Source: Synaphobranchus kaupii (taxonomy: Eukaryota; Chordata; Actinopteri; Anguilliformes; Synaphobranchidae). Taken from it: a stretch of 64,000 bases of DNA. A program made the translations under genes and the position numbers. Shown here one piece after another: positions 35,521 to 45,703 of this stretch (positions are counted from its first letter, which is position 1; each line of letters begins with the position of its first letter). The stretch spans positions 4,433,940 through 4,497,939 of the forward strand of contig CM056389.1 of assembly GCA_029718625.1 (NCBI GenBank), in the 5' to 3' direction. The notes under the pieces were generated by a model. The model did no database searches. It was not told the origin of the DNA and saw only the letters and a program-made list of their open reading frames with translations.

Positions 35521-35651
35521 GGCATGGAAAATTTGCGCTACATTTCGTAGCACCCCCGACAATTGAATACTGTTAAATAAGACGTTATAACTAATTAAAA
35601 ATATACATAACCTAGCTATATGAATTAAGTATTTCAGCATTTTTGAAAGAT

Positions 35652-35670
35652 CCCATAATGCATTGGAAGG
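35652..35670 (-). promoter_or_regulatory. Distal element, SPH/ZNF143-type site of U2 copy 3
   Basis: CCCATAATGCATTGGAAGG about 188 bp upstream of the RNA start. Confidence 0.72.
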
Positions 35671-35799
35671 TACAGTAAAAATATTTCCACCAATCAGACC
35701 CCGTTTGTGTTGTTAGGCTTTTAAACGTCACTCCAGGAAACTACGGCAGAGGAAGAGGGACAGACGGCACGAACCGCGGTGACGGGCTCCTGCATATCT

Positions 35800-36820
35800 C
35801 GATGATTCTGATACTGATTCTAAGTTTCCGCGTTCAGCAGGTTTAATGTCCTCGAGTGATTAAAATCACAATAACGTATTCAAATTATTTACGGTTCTGT
35901 TCGCCAATTCCACAAGCATGCTAACGCTACTGTTCTGCAATGTATTGCATCGGTAGTCTACGTAGCCAGCCAACGGTACCCAATGCAGCCCCTGAACAGA
36001 TTCAAAAACTCAAATGCAGCTAATTTCACATTTTCACCACAGAAAAATAACCAATGTTCGGGCTTAATTGTTGCACAACATTAAGCAATTTAATTGTAGA
36101 GAATATAAACACGAAGTCAGCAAACTGGCATAGACTGATCGGTAACTTTCACCGGTAATAACAGTAGGCTAGGCTACACCAACAACTTCTATCTTGCCTT
36201 AATGCAGCGACTTCATATTTAGCTGAGCCTATGTTCCCGGACTCTGCTGTTTGGAATACATTTCTAAACCGCATGCAACAGAGCAGACCGGATCTAAAAA
36301 TAGGCCTACACATTTTTAGGATAATTCAAGAATACATCCTAGAAATAGATTAATTAATTCTCCATGTAAATCACATATTTCCCCAAAATGGTATTGCGTC
36401 CGATTCGACTCATTTAAGTTGTGTTTATTGGTCTGACAAAATCACTTATAACCAGGAAACAGTCACATAAGGGACAGAAAGACATTTCAGATAGCCTATA
36501 AAAACCAGGACTTCACAGAAAAATAACAATCACAAAAACCGCAACATTCAAATAAAAAAACAACCATAAAATGGACAACCATTCATTAGCCTACTAAACA
36601 TATTCAAATCAAACATCTTTTTAAACACAATACCTTTTTAAAAAATCCTGCTATAAATGCAATAAACAACGCATTTAAACAAAAAAAAACACCATTCAAA
36701 ACTCAAGTTTAATGGTGTATGGAATGCAGTAGGCTACGCAAGGATCTTTGGGTAATGGAAGAGGCGAGTGTTATTAATGTAAAGTAATGTCACGCCTACA
36801 TCTTCGAAACTAATGGCAGA
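35800..36820. other. AT-rich spacer, no gene seen
   Basis: No exon, known repeat or RNA gene recognised; a TA microsatellite follows at 36822-36852. Confidence 0.5.
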
Positions 36821-36854
<34 letters not shown>

Positions 36855-36912
36855 AAAATAATTAAACCATAGACTAAATGTACATATACTGTACAACCAT
36901 AGACTAAATATA

Positions 36913-36990
36913 CAGTTGAAGTCGGATGTTTACATACACTTAGGTTGAAGTCATTAAAACTAATTTTTAACCACTCCACAGATTTCAAAA
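36913..36990 (+). mobile_element. Sleeping-Beauty-like Tc1 left terminal repeat, solo
   Basis: CAGTTGAAGTCGGATGTTTACAT begins after a TA and continues with TTAGGTTGAAGTCATTAAAA, the outer part of the same inverted repeat found at 3024-3231. The rest of the element is missing. Confidence 0.85.
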
Positions 36991-37139
36991 CTATAACTAT
37001 AACTATAACGATGGAAAATTTCTCACGCGTCCACACTACAACTTTTTATCGTTCCTAATTTCCCGCGAATTAAAACAACGCAAAAATGGATAACGAAGAG
37101 CTGACAGACATCGTCCTCATTTACGCTTTAGGCATAAAT

Positions 37140-37428
37140 AGGCATCGAAAAAAAAAAGCTGGGACAGTATGTAAAATGCACATACAAGCTTTATAAATAT
37201 ACAATAATTCTGAATTTGATATTCACATTTTGGAATGTGTTGCAGCAGGCATCAAATTCAGAATTATTGTATAGCCTATTTAAAAAGTTGATATGGTAAA
37301 ACATTAAATATATTTTCTTTGTACTGTTTTCAATTAAATGTATGTAAAAGAGAATTTACAAATCACTGTTTTCTGCTTTTATGTGCATTTTGCATACTGT
37401 CCCAACTTTTTGGGAATTGGGGTTTGTA
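37140..37428. mobile_element. Non-autonomous Tc1 derivative (MITE)
   Basis: The ends GCTGGGACAGTATGTAAAATGC and GCATACTGTCCCAACTTTTTGG with AATTGGGGTTTGTA match the termini of the Tc1 element at 18063-19625. Only about 290 bp lies between, so this is an internally deleted member of that family. Confidence 0.8.
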
Positions 37429-37539
37429 GCCTACATTAAAAATTTGCATTGAATAGTACATGTTCTAAATACACGTTTTGAACGACTTGCTTTCTCGTAA
37501 CAACAACTTGGAATCGTTTAACACCACGATCACTGAATA

Positions 37540-37945
37540 GATGATGCGTCCCAATACTCGAAAAACCTCCTTTCCTCCACTCGTCTCCTACCCAGAAGTG
37601 TGCAAAACAGTCTATACGATATACAATGTAGACTAACTTTTTATTAACATTGTTCAATTTTAATTGACTTTTTATATGCCTCTGTATTTTGTTTTGTATT
37701 GTTGTAAAGCACTTTGGGCTGCATTTTATGTATGGAAGGTGCTATACAAATAAAGTTTATTATTATTATTATTATTATTATTGCGTGACATTGCGGTTTG
37801 CGTCGAGACATTAATTAATATGCAAGTAATACGTAATCAGCAACATTTGATTAGGACAGAAAGATCTGTTTTCGGGGCATGGTTTCGAGGAGGTGGTAGT
37901 AGAAGAAAGGAGGATGCCTTTTTCGAGTATTGAGACGCACACGGT
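37540..37945. mobile_element. Small inverted-repeat MITE
   Basis: CCCAATACTCGAAAAACCTC (37551 on) is mirrored by TTTTTCGAGTATTGAGACGC (37918-37937). Inside lies a LINE-type 3' tail (AAGCACTTTGGGCTGC, then ATTATT repeats, 37706-37782). Confidence 0.55.
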
Positions 37946-38223
37946 ATTTCCAAGTTGGAAACTTTGTAGTTCGTAAGTTATTTACCATCTCTCCCACATG
38001 ACGTGAACGCAGCATCAGTCTGGTGCATGACTCGTCCTCACTGACAGACAGCGAATCCCTCAATCTCATCTCTCAACTGCCAAGCTAGATGCATATAACC
38101 TACAGCCATTGCACAGCTCATACTTTTCCCCACACACACCCTCACACTCCTACTAGCTAGCAGTTAGCTAACGTTAGCTAGTTCGTTCGCTGCTGTGGAT
38201 TTGTCACAGGTAACGTTACTTAC

Positions 38224-38354
38224 CACTCAAGCCAAACTTCTCCCCAATCGCTGCCCAGATGTCCTCCTTTCATCTTCTTTTGTTTGTAGTCTGGGTGATT
38301 TAGATTATACAACACTGGGTTCTTCTCCACTGCTTGTATTAGTTGCTCCTCCAT
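38224..38354 (-). pseudogene. MADF-domain exon of a Harbinger-type element
   Basis: On the minus strand, ATG at 38354 starts MEEQLIQAVEKNPVLYNLNH followed by PDYKQKK, the typical start of a MADF (Myb/SANT-like) DNA-binding domain. One extra G near 38270 shifts the frame; in the other frame the exon continues DIWAAIGEKFGLSG and ends at a good splice donor (GTAAGT). The conserved motifs and donor suggest the DNA-binding partner protein of a Harbinger transposon. The frameshift shows it is broken. Confidence 0.65.
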
Positions 38355-38559
38355 AACGAACAGACAAACTAGTCTTGTCCCGCGCTTTTTTAAACTTCAA
38401 CAGAATGTGATTTTTGATTGGCTGGAAATTGTCTATCGTTTTACAGCGTCATGAAAAATCGCTCTGGGAGTGATCACAACGATAGGAATATTTATCGTTC
38501 TGGCTGGTTTTATAGTTGTCGTTGTAGTGTGGACACATCCATTCACTGTAGCCTAGGCT

Positions 38560-39381
38560 ATTTGAAAAACAATAAAAGCAATATTCACTGGACAAGGTTT
38601 TGAACTTTTTTCAGTCACAAACCATTCTATTTACTTACAGGCTGTATTCCTAGATAAACAGAGCTGTATTGTAATGACATCTGAAGCGCATTTTCAAAAC
38701 TCAAATGTCCGTCTATTGCAGTGCGCGACTTTTCCATTGAATGACAATTCACGCATTAGGTGCAAATGACAATTCGCGCATTAGGCTTGATATAGGTGTT
38801 ATCAGTTCCTTTTTAATGGATAGCCATTGTGCCGTACCATCGCACATCGCCTGGATGTTGATGGAGTGGGCTGAGAGCAATGTAATGTGGCATCGTTTCC
38901 CTTCGCTGAGGGAAAGGTACTATGTGGACCTATGGAACCTTTTATTATGCATTTTTGATATAGCCTACACAATAATAATATTTCACATTGTGATCTAGAT
39001 ATTTTAGTCATGCTTGTGCGCGCCCCTGTGTGTAGCAGACAGGAGGGTACACGCGTTGTGTACACGCGTTGTGCACACGCCTATGTAGACGCACTTATAT
39101 GCGCAGTTAAAATAACATGTAAACAACTGTGACATGACTTTAGACCAGGTTAGTGGTGGTTCTAGCGCAAGCGCTTTCTGCTGGCTCAAGATAGCAATAT
39201 GCCAAAAAGAATCCTGGCCACTCCTCATCTTAAGACCAACACGCCCAGTTCACTTGTAATGGGCGCAAGAATACATGCTAGTTAAATGACGTGAACGCAA
39301 GGCGTTATTATGAACCATGCGCCGGGTGTAAGATAGAAAAGACACTTGCGTTTGGGTTAGCGCCACGTGTAAGATAGGGCC
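38560..39381. other. Spacer ending in a transposon terminus, no gene seen
   Basis: GTGTAAGATAGGGCCC at 39366-39381 resembles the end of a common fish DNA element (mirror GGGCCCTATCTTACAC), with repeated ACAATTCNCGCATTAGG motifs near 38745-38785. The other end was not located. Confidence 0.45.
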
Positions 39382-40014
39382 CTTGATATCTTATTTTCTG
39401 GTACTCTTACAAGCAATACTATAACATCTCTGCATTTGAATGGATGTCTATGGGAATTGGGACTAGACTTAAGTCATCAAGGGTCTGAGGTATCAAACAA
39501 GCCTCAAACCATCACTCTGCTGCCAGATATGCAGTAGATATGGATGGATCACTTTAAGGGTTGTTTCTCCTGACAAATTTTCCTATTGAACTCTATGGAA
39601 AAATAAGTCAGGAGAAGAAACCCTTCAAGTTATCCATCCATATCTACTGTATTTTTGGCAGCAGAGTGATGATTTAAGGCTTGTTTGATACATCAGACCC
39701 TTGATGACTTAGAGCCATTTAGCCAACCATGTGGTTCCATACTGTTCCAGTGTAATTTACAGCTAAATCTAGTCCCACCACCCAATTCCCATAGAGATCC
39801 ATTCAAATGCAGAGACATCATAGTATCGCTTGTAAGAGTACCATAAAATAAGATAGTGTTTCCCATTAATTACCTAGACTGTGGCGGCCCACCATAGTCT
39901 AATTTGTTCCGCCACAGTTTCATAATGAACCGAAAATATTTTTACACTTCTCATAATAACATAAAAGATCTCTAATGTTGTGTTTTGCGCCGTTGCTTCA
40001 GCAAAGCATCTCGC

Positions 40015-40046
<32 letters not shown>

Positions 40047-40531
40047 TGGAACATTCCTGGCTGCATCCGAGACACCAACTGGCATTTTGAGGACACAACA
40101 TTGTTTGAGGTAAGTAACGTTAACTAACGTTATAGTATCCACTGCAGTTATCCACTAGTCCAAACACAATTTTATCATTATCAATGTACGACAGCAAACA
40201 TATAACGTTACTTCAGAAGTTATCATTGATAATTAATGTTAGTCTAACGTTAGCTAAGTTAGGTAACGTTAACGTTAGCTAACAACGTTAGCTGTCAGTC
40301 TCCTCGCTTATGACTGACATATCAGGCTGCCTGTCGTGAAAAACAATGTATAACGTATGTAACGTTATATCTAGCTAGCTAACGTTATTATCTAACGTTA
40401 ACGTTATTAACAGCAGCTCTGACAACGTAACTACTAGCTAGCTAGCTAATGTTAACTAACATGAACGATACCCTAGCTAGATAGCTGACGACCTGACGTT
40501 AGCAAGATGGAGAAATAGTTGTTGTAACGGG

Positions 40532-40664
40532 AGTGCGTTTACATGACCATGAGAAACCCGATTATTGGGAATTGTCGGTTTATGCCAATAATACAAAACT
40601 TAATAATCGCATTATTACCATTATCGGGTTATGATCGGCGTATTAGTGTGCATGTAAACGCACT
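40532..40664. mobile_element. Small MITE with GTTTACATG ends
   Basis: AGTGCGTTTACATG at the left, CATGTAAACGCACT at the right. The interior is also partly self-complementary (AATAATCGCATTATTACC). Confidence 0.8.
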
Positions 40665-41890
40665 CAGTGGGTACGTTTACATGCACACTAATACACCGAT
40701 CTGAACCCGGTTATGGCAATACTGAAAATAGTCATGTAAACTGAAATAGTCATGTTACTGAAATAGTCATGTAAACACCTTTATCCGATAATGTAAGGTC
40801 ATAATCCGTGTTTTCGAAACCCGATTAACACCCCTGGTTTTTTGGCCAAACTTTCGATTTTTTGGAGCATGTAAACACCTTTCTCCGGTTTCTTTCGGCT
40901 TTTCAAAACTACGCATGTCAGGCAGAAGAGGCGGTGTAACGTCAAAATGATTCCACCCGTCAACATTTGCTATGCCTGGGGTTCCTTCAGCATCTCACTT
41001 CCAGAATTTTATTATTAAATTTGCATTTCACCAGTGAAAATATATTGTTCACTGTTACGTGCTTGTGTTTGTACTAGCTAGTTTGTGGCTAGCACATTAA
41101 ATAACTGACATTTTCGGTAAATTCGCCAGATTTAGAGATCGGTAAAGCTAGCTAGTACAATAATATAAATCAACCACTACTAGCAATTAGCTATAAATAA
41201 GTAGCTATAATAATTACTAGCTAGCTATAATAATAATAATAGCCTACTAACGTAAATTTTTGAAGGGCGGATCATTTTTCAATCATCAATCAATCAATAT
41301 TTATTTATATAGCGCATTTCACAACAAGTTGTCACAATGCACTTCACAGCAAAACAGCAAAACCCAGCCTAAACTCCCCACAAGAGCAAGCCAAAGGCAA
41401 CAGTGGCAAGGAAAAACTCCCTGGTGTAACTAGGAAGAAACCTTGGAAGGAACCAGACTCAATGGGGGAACCCATCCTCCTCTGGTCGGCTCAGGGTCTG
41501 GGGCTTAAGGACCAACATGGTCAAAACAGCCAATGTCCATGATAATATAATTTGCAGCAGCTAGATGACAGTCCAGATGTGGCGGCAGTGATGGTGGGGA
41601 ACCGGGCGCCGATGGCGGCGGGAGCAGCTGGCAGCGGTGGTAAGGAGGGAGGGGCAAGCGGCAACGGACAGGAAGCCGGACAGCAACTCTCGAGATGCGG
41701 GGCATTTTGTCCTTACAACGGGAAGCAGTTAGTAGCTACGTTTTCCACAGAGCTGATTATGGAATCATGTAAACGCGACTTTTGGAGTAATCACATTTCT
41801 TATGTCCATGTGAACGCAATAAGTTAAATACTGGCTTAAGATGATCGTTTCCAGTAATCGGATATTGCTGTGCATGTAAACGTACCCAGT
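40665..41890. mobile_element. Larger element with GGGTACGTTTACATGCAC ends
   Basis: CAGTGGGTACGTTTACATGCAC at the left is mirrored by GTGCATGTAAACGTACCCAGTG at 41870-41891. It abuts the previous MITE and shares its end motif. A retro-type 3' tail (ATCAATCAATATTTATTTAT, CCTGGTGTAACTAGGAAGAA; 41283-41530) is nested inside, followed by a GC-rich segment (41570-41700). Confidence 0.75.
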
Positions 41891-42058
41891 GTAACAGCCT
41901 AGCTAACGTTACGGGTATCGCTAACGTTAACGTTAAATTATTTTCAGCATCTGAGGAGCAAGTTGGCTCATCATGTAACGTTGGGCTATTTGTAATGTTA
42001 AATCAAGTTGAAGTAACGCTACTGTTTTAAGCGTAATGTTTGTACCCTTGATTTTCAG

Positions 42059-42129
42059 ATCATGAGCATTTTTAAATATTTCAAGAAGAGAGAAGTCCAC
42101 CACCAGATGAGGAAGAAACAGCTACAGAG
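42059..42129 (+). pseudogene. First exon of hAT/ZNF862-like protein
   Basis: After an acceptor (TTTTCAG) the exon gives MSIFKYFKKREVHHQMRKKQ and ends at a GTAGCT donor. A short basic N-terminus starting MSIF.FF is common in hAT-derived fish proteins. The central exons are absent. Confidence 0.5.
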
Positions 42130-42403
42130 GTAGCTAGCCAAGATAGCTAGCATAGTTAGATGGCAAGTCAATAGCCAAACAGATTATTCATAGGTTTTTG
42201 TCAAGAAATAAACTGGAGTAACAGTGGAATTTTAACGTTACTTGTTTCTTTGTAGCAGGAGAAAGCTTCCAAACTTTTAACACATCACACTTACATGATA
42301 AACTGCATAATCTTCTTAACTAAAAGAAGAGTACAAACGTTGTGCTCCAAATGCACCTTTTATTTTCATTAATTTGACTAATTGTAGTTACCTTCATTTT
42401 CAG

Positions 42404-42577
42404 GTCAAATCAGACCTTCGTAACACGCTGCAAGGGGAGCACCTGGCTTCCTGCCTGAGGGTCTCCATCAATGGGCTGAGCCCAGAGGAATTAAATTACA
42501 GAAGGGCATTAGAACTGTTTTTCTCAAAGCCCAGGAAAATTAAATGTCCAAATTCAGGCTGCAAAGTTTGCCAATAG
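42404..42577 (+). pseudogene. Last exon of hAT transposase / ZNF862-like protein
   Basis: After an acceptor (CATTTTCAG) the frame reads VKSDLRNTLQGEHLASCLRV, SINGLSPEELNYRRALELFF, SKPRKI and stops. This is the C-terminal dimerisation region of hAT transposases and of the host genes derived from them. An AATAAA follows at about 42626. Because it lies inside terminal inverted repeats and the middle of the protein is missing, I call it transposon remnant, not a host gene. Confidence 0.6.
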
Positions 42578-43109
42578 GGATGTAGGGAGAATTATCAATA
42601 CCATGTCCTCTACCTATAATAGATAATAAATCTGTATTAAGACAGCAAAGGGTCACTTATTTTCACATATGATGTGTGTGCCCTCGTCATCCAGTATGTT
42701 TTATTTTCTTAAAAATAAACCAGTTCAACACAGGTAACCACTTTTGCTTCATTTCTTTGATGGCTCAAATGTATGCTCTAGTCGATTTTTGTGTTTTGAC
42801 CATTGTGAACTGCGTTAAACTCCGCTTTGTGGGTGTGACTTTTTTGCCGTGTCATCACCATATCTATACAACCAATGTGTTTATGATTAAATTGTTTACT
42901 AGAGCACAAAATTGTTTACAAGAGCACAAAGTTCTTCATAGATCTAGCCTCTTAATTTTGCTCTCAAAGTGCACTAGATTGATGCATTTAACTTTAAAAT
43001 GTACAAAATTTTCTTCCAGGGGAGCATGCCCCCGGACCCCCCTAGAGGGTCCGAGGTCCACCCACCACAGTCTCACAAAATCCTGTGGGAAACACTGAGA
43101 TATCAAGAG

Positions 43110-43192
43110 TCTTTTGATGTTGTTGGGTCACAGACATCAGGAAGTCATGGCATGCAAAGGATATGCGACCAAATATAAAAAATTTAAAGGCA
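43110..43192 (+). mobile_element. Tc1 transposase C-terminal scrap
   Basis: [18 protein letters not shown] codons match the end of Tc1 transposases. The same scrap with more flank is at 61388-61460. Confidence 0.5.
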
Positions 43193-43194
43193 TA

Positions 43195-44151
43195 GACAAC
43201 TTAGTGTATGTAAATTTCAGACCCACTGGAATTGTGATATAGTGAATTAAAAGTGAAATAATCGGTCTGTAAACAATTGTTGGAAAAATTATCACAGCCC
43301 GCTTGGAGTTTGCCAAAAGGCACCTAGAGTACTCTCAAACCATGAGAATCAAGATTCTCTGGTCTGATGAAACCAAAATGGAACTTTTTGGCCTGAATAC
43401 CAAGCGTCACGTCTGGAGGAAACCAGGCACCGCTCATCACCTGGCTAATATCATCCCTACAGTGAAGCATGCCGGTGGCAACATCATGATGTGGGGATGT
43501 TTTTCAGCAGCGGGAACGGGGCGACTAGTCCTGATAGAGGGAAAGATGAATGCAGCTAAGTACACCGAGATCCTTGAAGAAAACCTGCTCCAGAGCGCTC
43601 TGGACCTCAGACTGGGGCGAAGGTTTACCTTCCAACATGACAACGACCTGAAGCACACAGCCAAGAGAACAAAGGAGTGGCTTCGGAGAAAGTCTGTGCA
43701 TGTCCTTGAGTGGCCCAGCCAGAGCCCAGACCTGAATCCAATTGAACATCTGTGGAAAGAGCTGAAAATGGCTGTGTACCGACGCTCCCCATCCAACCTG
43801 ACAGAGCTTGCAAGGATATGCCAAGAGGAATGGGCAAAAATGTCCAGAAACAATTGTGCCAAGCTCGTAGCTTCTTTCCCAAGACGCCTTGAAGCTGTAA
43901 TCCCTGCCAAAGGTGCAGCAACCAAGTATTAGGCTAAGGGTGTGTACAGATATGTAACCCCTAAATAACCTATTTTTGTCAGTAAAATAAAATTACATAT
44001 TTTCTAAAAACCTGTTTTCACTTTGTCATTATTGGCTATTGTGTGTAGATGTTTGAGGCAAATAATGAACTCAATCTATTGTAGTATAAGTCTGTAACGT
44101 AATAAAACGTGGAGAAGGTGAAAGGGGTGTGCAGACTTTCCGGCTTGACTG
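43195..44151 (+). mobile_element. Chimeric Tc1 element
   Basis: The left 100 bp (43195-43296) are inner Sleeping-Beauty-like repeat (ACTTAGTGTATGTAAATTTC, CCCACTGGAATTGTGATATA). They join directly to the catalytic part of a transposase from another Tc1 family, whose right end is GCAGACTTTCCGGCTTGACTG at 44131-44151 beside a TA. Confidence 0.8.
43297..43932 (+). pseudogene. Tc1 transposase lacking its DNA-binding domain
   Basis: About 210 codons are open from [14 protein letters not shown] to GAATKY. The catalytic residues are present: Asp in LWSDETK, Asp in [10 protein letters not shown] and Glu in DLNPIEHLW, with 34 residues between the last two. The first 100 or so residues, including both helix-turn-helix motifs, are replaced by inverted-repeat sequence of a different family. 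It could not act on its own termini. Confidence 0.88.
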
Positions 44152-44152
44152 T

Positions 44153-44266
44153 ATACAGCAGCACAAGGGCTGTGTTTTAAAGGACTGCAGGTCTACATAT
44201 ACAGCAGCACAAGGGCTGTGTTTTAAAGGACTGCAGGTCTACATATACAGCAGCACAAGGGCTAGA
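44153..44266. repeat. 46-bp tandem repeat, about 2.4 copies
   Basis: Unit TACAGCAGCACAAGGGCTGT, GTTTTAAAGGACTGCAGGTC, TACATA, immediately after the Tc1 right end. Confidence 0.9.
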
Positions 44267-44517
44267 TTATTTGCAGAATAGTGTAAAGAAAACCATCTCA
44301 GACTGAACACTGAAATCTGAAAGCCTCCGGGGCAGTGCTGAACAGATCACGTTTTTACCGAAAGGTAGGGTACCAACATACCAATTAAGCCCATCAAAGT
44401 CTGTTTGTAGACATTTTTTATATATATCATCAAAATCTATTTGTTAACACTAGTGCTCTCATTTGAAGTTTCATGAATTAATTCATAGCTTTTTTTTTTT
44501 AATTTAATTTGACCAAG

Positions 44518-44545
44518 ATACAGTTGAAGTAGGAAGTCGGATGTA
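44518..44545 (+). mobile_element. Sleeping-Beauty-like terminal tip
   Basis: TACAGTTGAAGTAGGAAGTCGG, a short scrap of the same inverted repeat. Confidence 0.6.
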
Positions 44546-44551
44546 AATTAC

Positions 44552-44945
44552 ACTGGAATAGTATGGAACCACATGGTTGGCTAAATGGCTCCAAGTCATC
44601 AAGGGTCTGACGTATCAAACAAGCCTTAAATCTTCACTCTGCTGCCTGAAATACAGTAGATATGGATGGATAACTTGAAGGGTTCCTTCGCCGGACTTAT
44701 ACCATAGAGTTCAATAGAAATATGTGTCAGGAGAAACAACCCTTAAAGTGATCCATCCATCTCTACTGTATATTTGGCAGCAGAGTGATGGTTTGAGGCT
44801 TGTTTGATACCTCAGACCCTTGATGACTTACAGCCATTTTACCAATCATGTATTCCATACTGTTCCAGCATAATTTACAGCTAAATCTAGTCCCACCCCC
44901 CAATTCCCAGAGATCCATTCAAATGCAGAGACGCTATAGTATGTA
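44552..44945. mobile_element. Foldback element, partial second copy
   Basis: Both arms of the 39382 element are recognisable (CAAGTCATCAAGGGTCTGAC and CAGACCCTTGATGACTTACA) but the outer left end is missing. Confidence 0.85.
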
Positions 44946-44959
44946 ATGGCAACATGTAG

Positions 44960-45660
44960 TCCAGCTGTCTCTCGTGTTCGTGTTTGTTAATTTGAATGTA
45001 TTTTGTTGTGTCGGGCTTTTGTCTTTTGTTTTTTTTCATGCGCTGTGTGTCTGTTGTGGGACGGGGAAGCGGGCTGGAGATTTTTCATGGCACTCCTGCT
45101 GCTCGTTTTTATAATATTGACGAATTGTCTAGTCGATATCATTTTGTTTGTGGTCGTCACCATGGAGACGCATTCGCAACATATGCTTGGGAATATCCGT
45201 TGGATCTGCAGCAACAAAGTTTACCATCGCTCTTCACCGGAGTTGAAGATGTCGGGACTGATCCGGGAGTTCAAGAAATCATCAAAATGCAACCAGGGAA
45301 GGAGAAGATAATGTGGGGGAGGAGTGAGGCGATAACTGTGAAGGGTGATGCAGTTCGGTGGATCCGTTTCGACAGTGTACAGAGACCGCAACACTGCGTG
45401 TATGGAGGAAAGTCGTGGAGGCGGAGTTTGTGTGTTGGATTGCTTAATGCCACTGGACATCTCGGGACAGCGGGGGCTATTTTTATCATGGCTCTATTCC
45501 ATTTTAATTCACTTGATTAATGAAATGATTCTATTGAATGCCTTTATTTAACATGTTTGTTTGTGTGCTGTGGGTCTGCCCCACTGTCTGTCTTTTTGTT
45601 GTTGCTGGGGCTACAAATTAAGTTCCCAAATGGGAAAATTAAAATTATTCTATACATTTA
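44960..45660 (+). mobile_element. Possible internally deleted LINE (5' endonuclease scrap plus 3' tail)
   Basis: A frame around 45370-45450 (YRDRNTACMEESRGGGVCVL) resembles the RGGGVC motif of LINE endonucleases. The end CAAATTAAGTTCCCAAATGG, GAAAATTAAAATTATTC resembles LINE 3' tails. Other open frames here have no recognisable domain. Weak call. Confidence 0.4.
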
Positions 45661-45703
45661 TAAAATAATGATATGGGATGTACTGTATATTATATTATAT
45701 ATA

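Larger units (their letters stand above)
36991..38540. mobile_element. PIF/Harbinger-like element remnant with nested MITEs
   Basis: Ends with ACTATAAC/GTTATAGT-type and TCCACACTACAAC / GTTGTAGTGTGGA inverted motifs bracket the region. Inside, a short frame at 37086 (MDNEELTDIVLIYALGINRH) looks like the start of a Harbinger transposase. The opposite strand near the right end carries a MADF-domain exon. Harbinger elements are known to carry a transposase and a separate Myb/MADF-like DNA-binding protein. Two smaller inverted-repeat elements (about 37140-37428 and about 37540-37945) are nested inside. Confidence 0.6.
39856..43097 (+). mobile_element. hAT-type transposon, internally deleted
   Basis: The left end GTGTTTCCCATTAATTACCT, then AGACTGTGG, matches the inverted right end CCACAGTCTCACAAAATCCT, then GTGGGAAACACTG. 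A short AGATA repeat flanks it and the unoccupied sequence exists at 61370-61388. Inside are two exon-like pieces of a hAT transposase/ZNF862-like protein (42059-42129, 42404-42577), an AACGTT-rich zone and nested MITEs. Confidence 0.75.
39382..43107. mobile_element. Foldback element (about 480 bp) interrupted by a hAT transposon
   Basis: The left arm CTTGATATCTTATTTTCTGG...AAGTCATCAAGGGTCTG is the reverse complement of the right arm CAGACCCTTGATGACTT...AATAAGATATCAAG, with about 230 bp per arm. The right arm is split at 39855 by a 3.2-kb insertion and resumes at 43098. Partial copies are at 44552-44945 and 61302-61388; the latter shows the uninterrupted arm end. Confidence 0.85.

Noticed and set aside
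42059..42577. ZNF862-like host gene with two exons
   Set aside because: The exons lie within hAT terminal repeats, and the central catalytic region is missing.
44996..45520. 174-codon open frame
   Set aside because: No domain, overlapping frames of similar length, and LINE-like motifs in another frame; not supportable as a gene.
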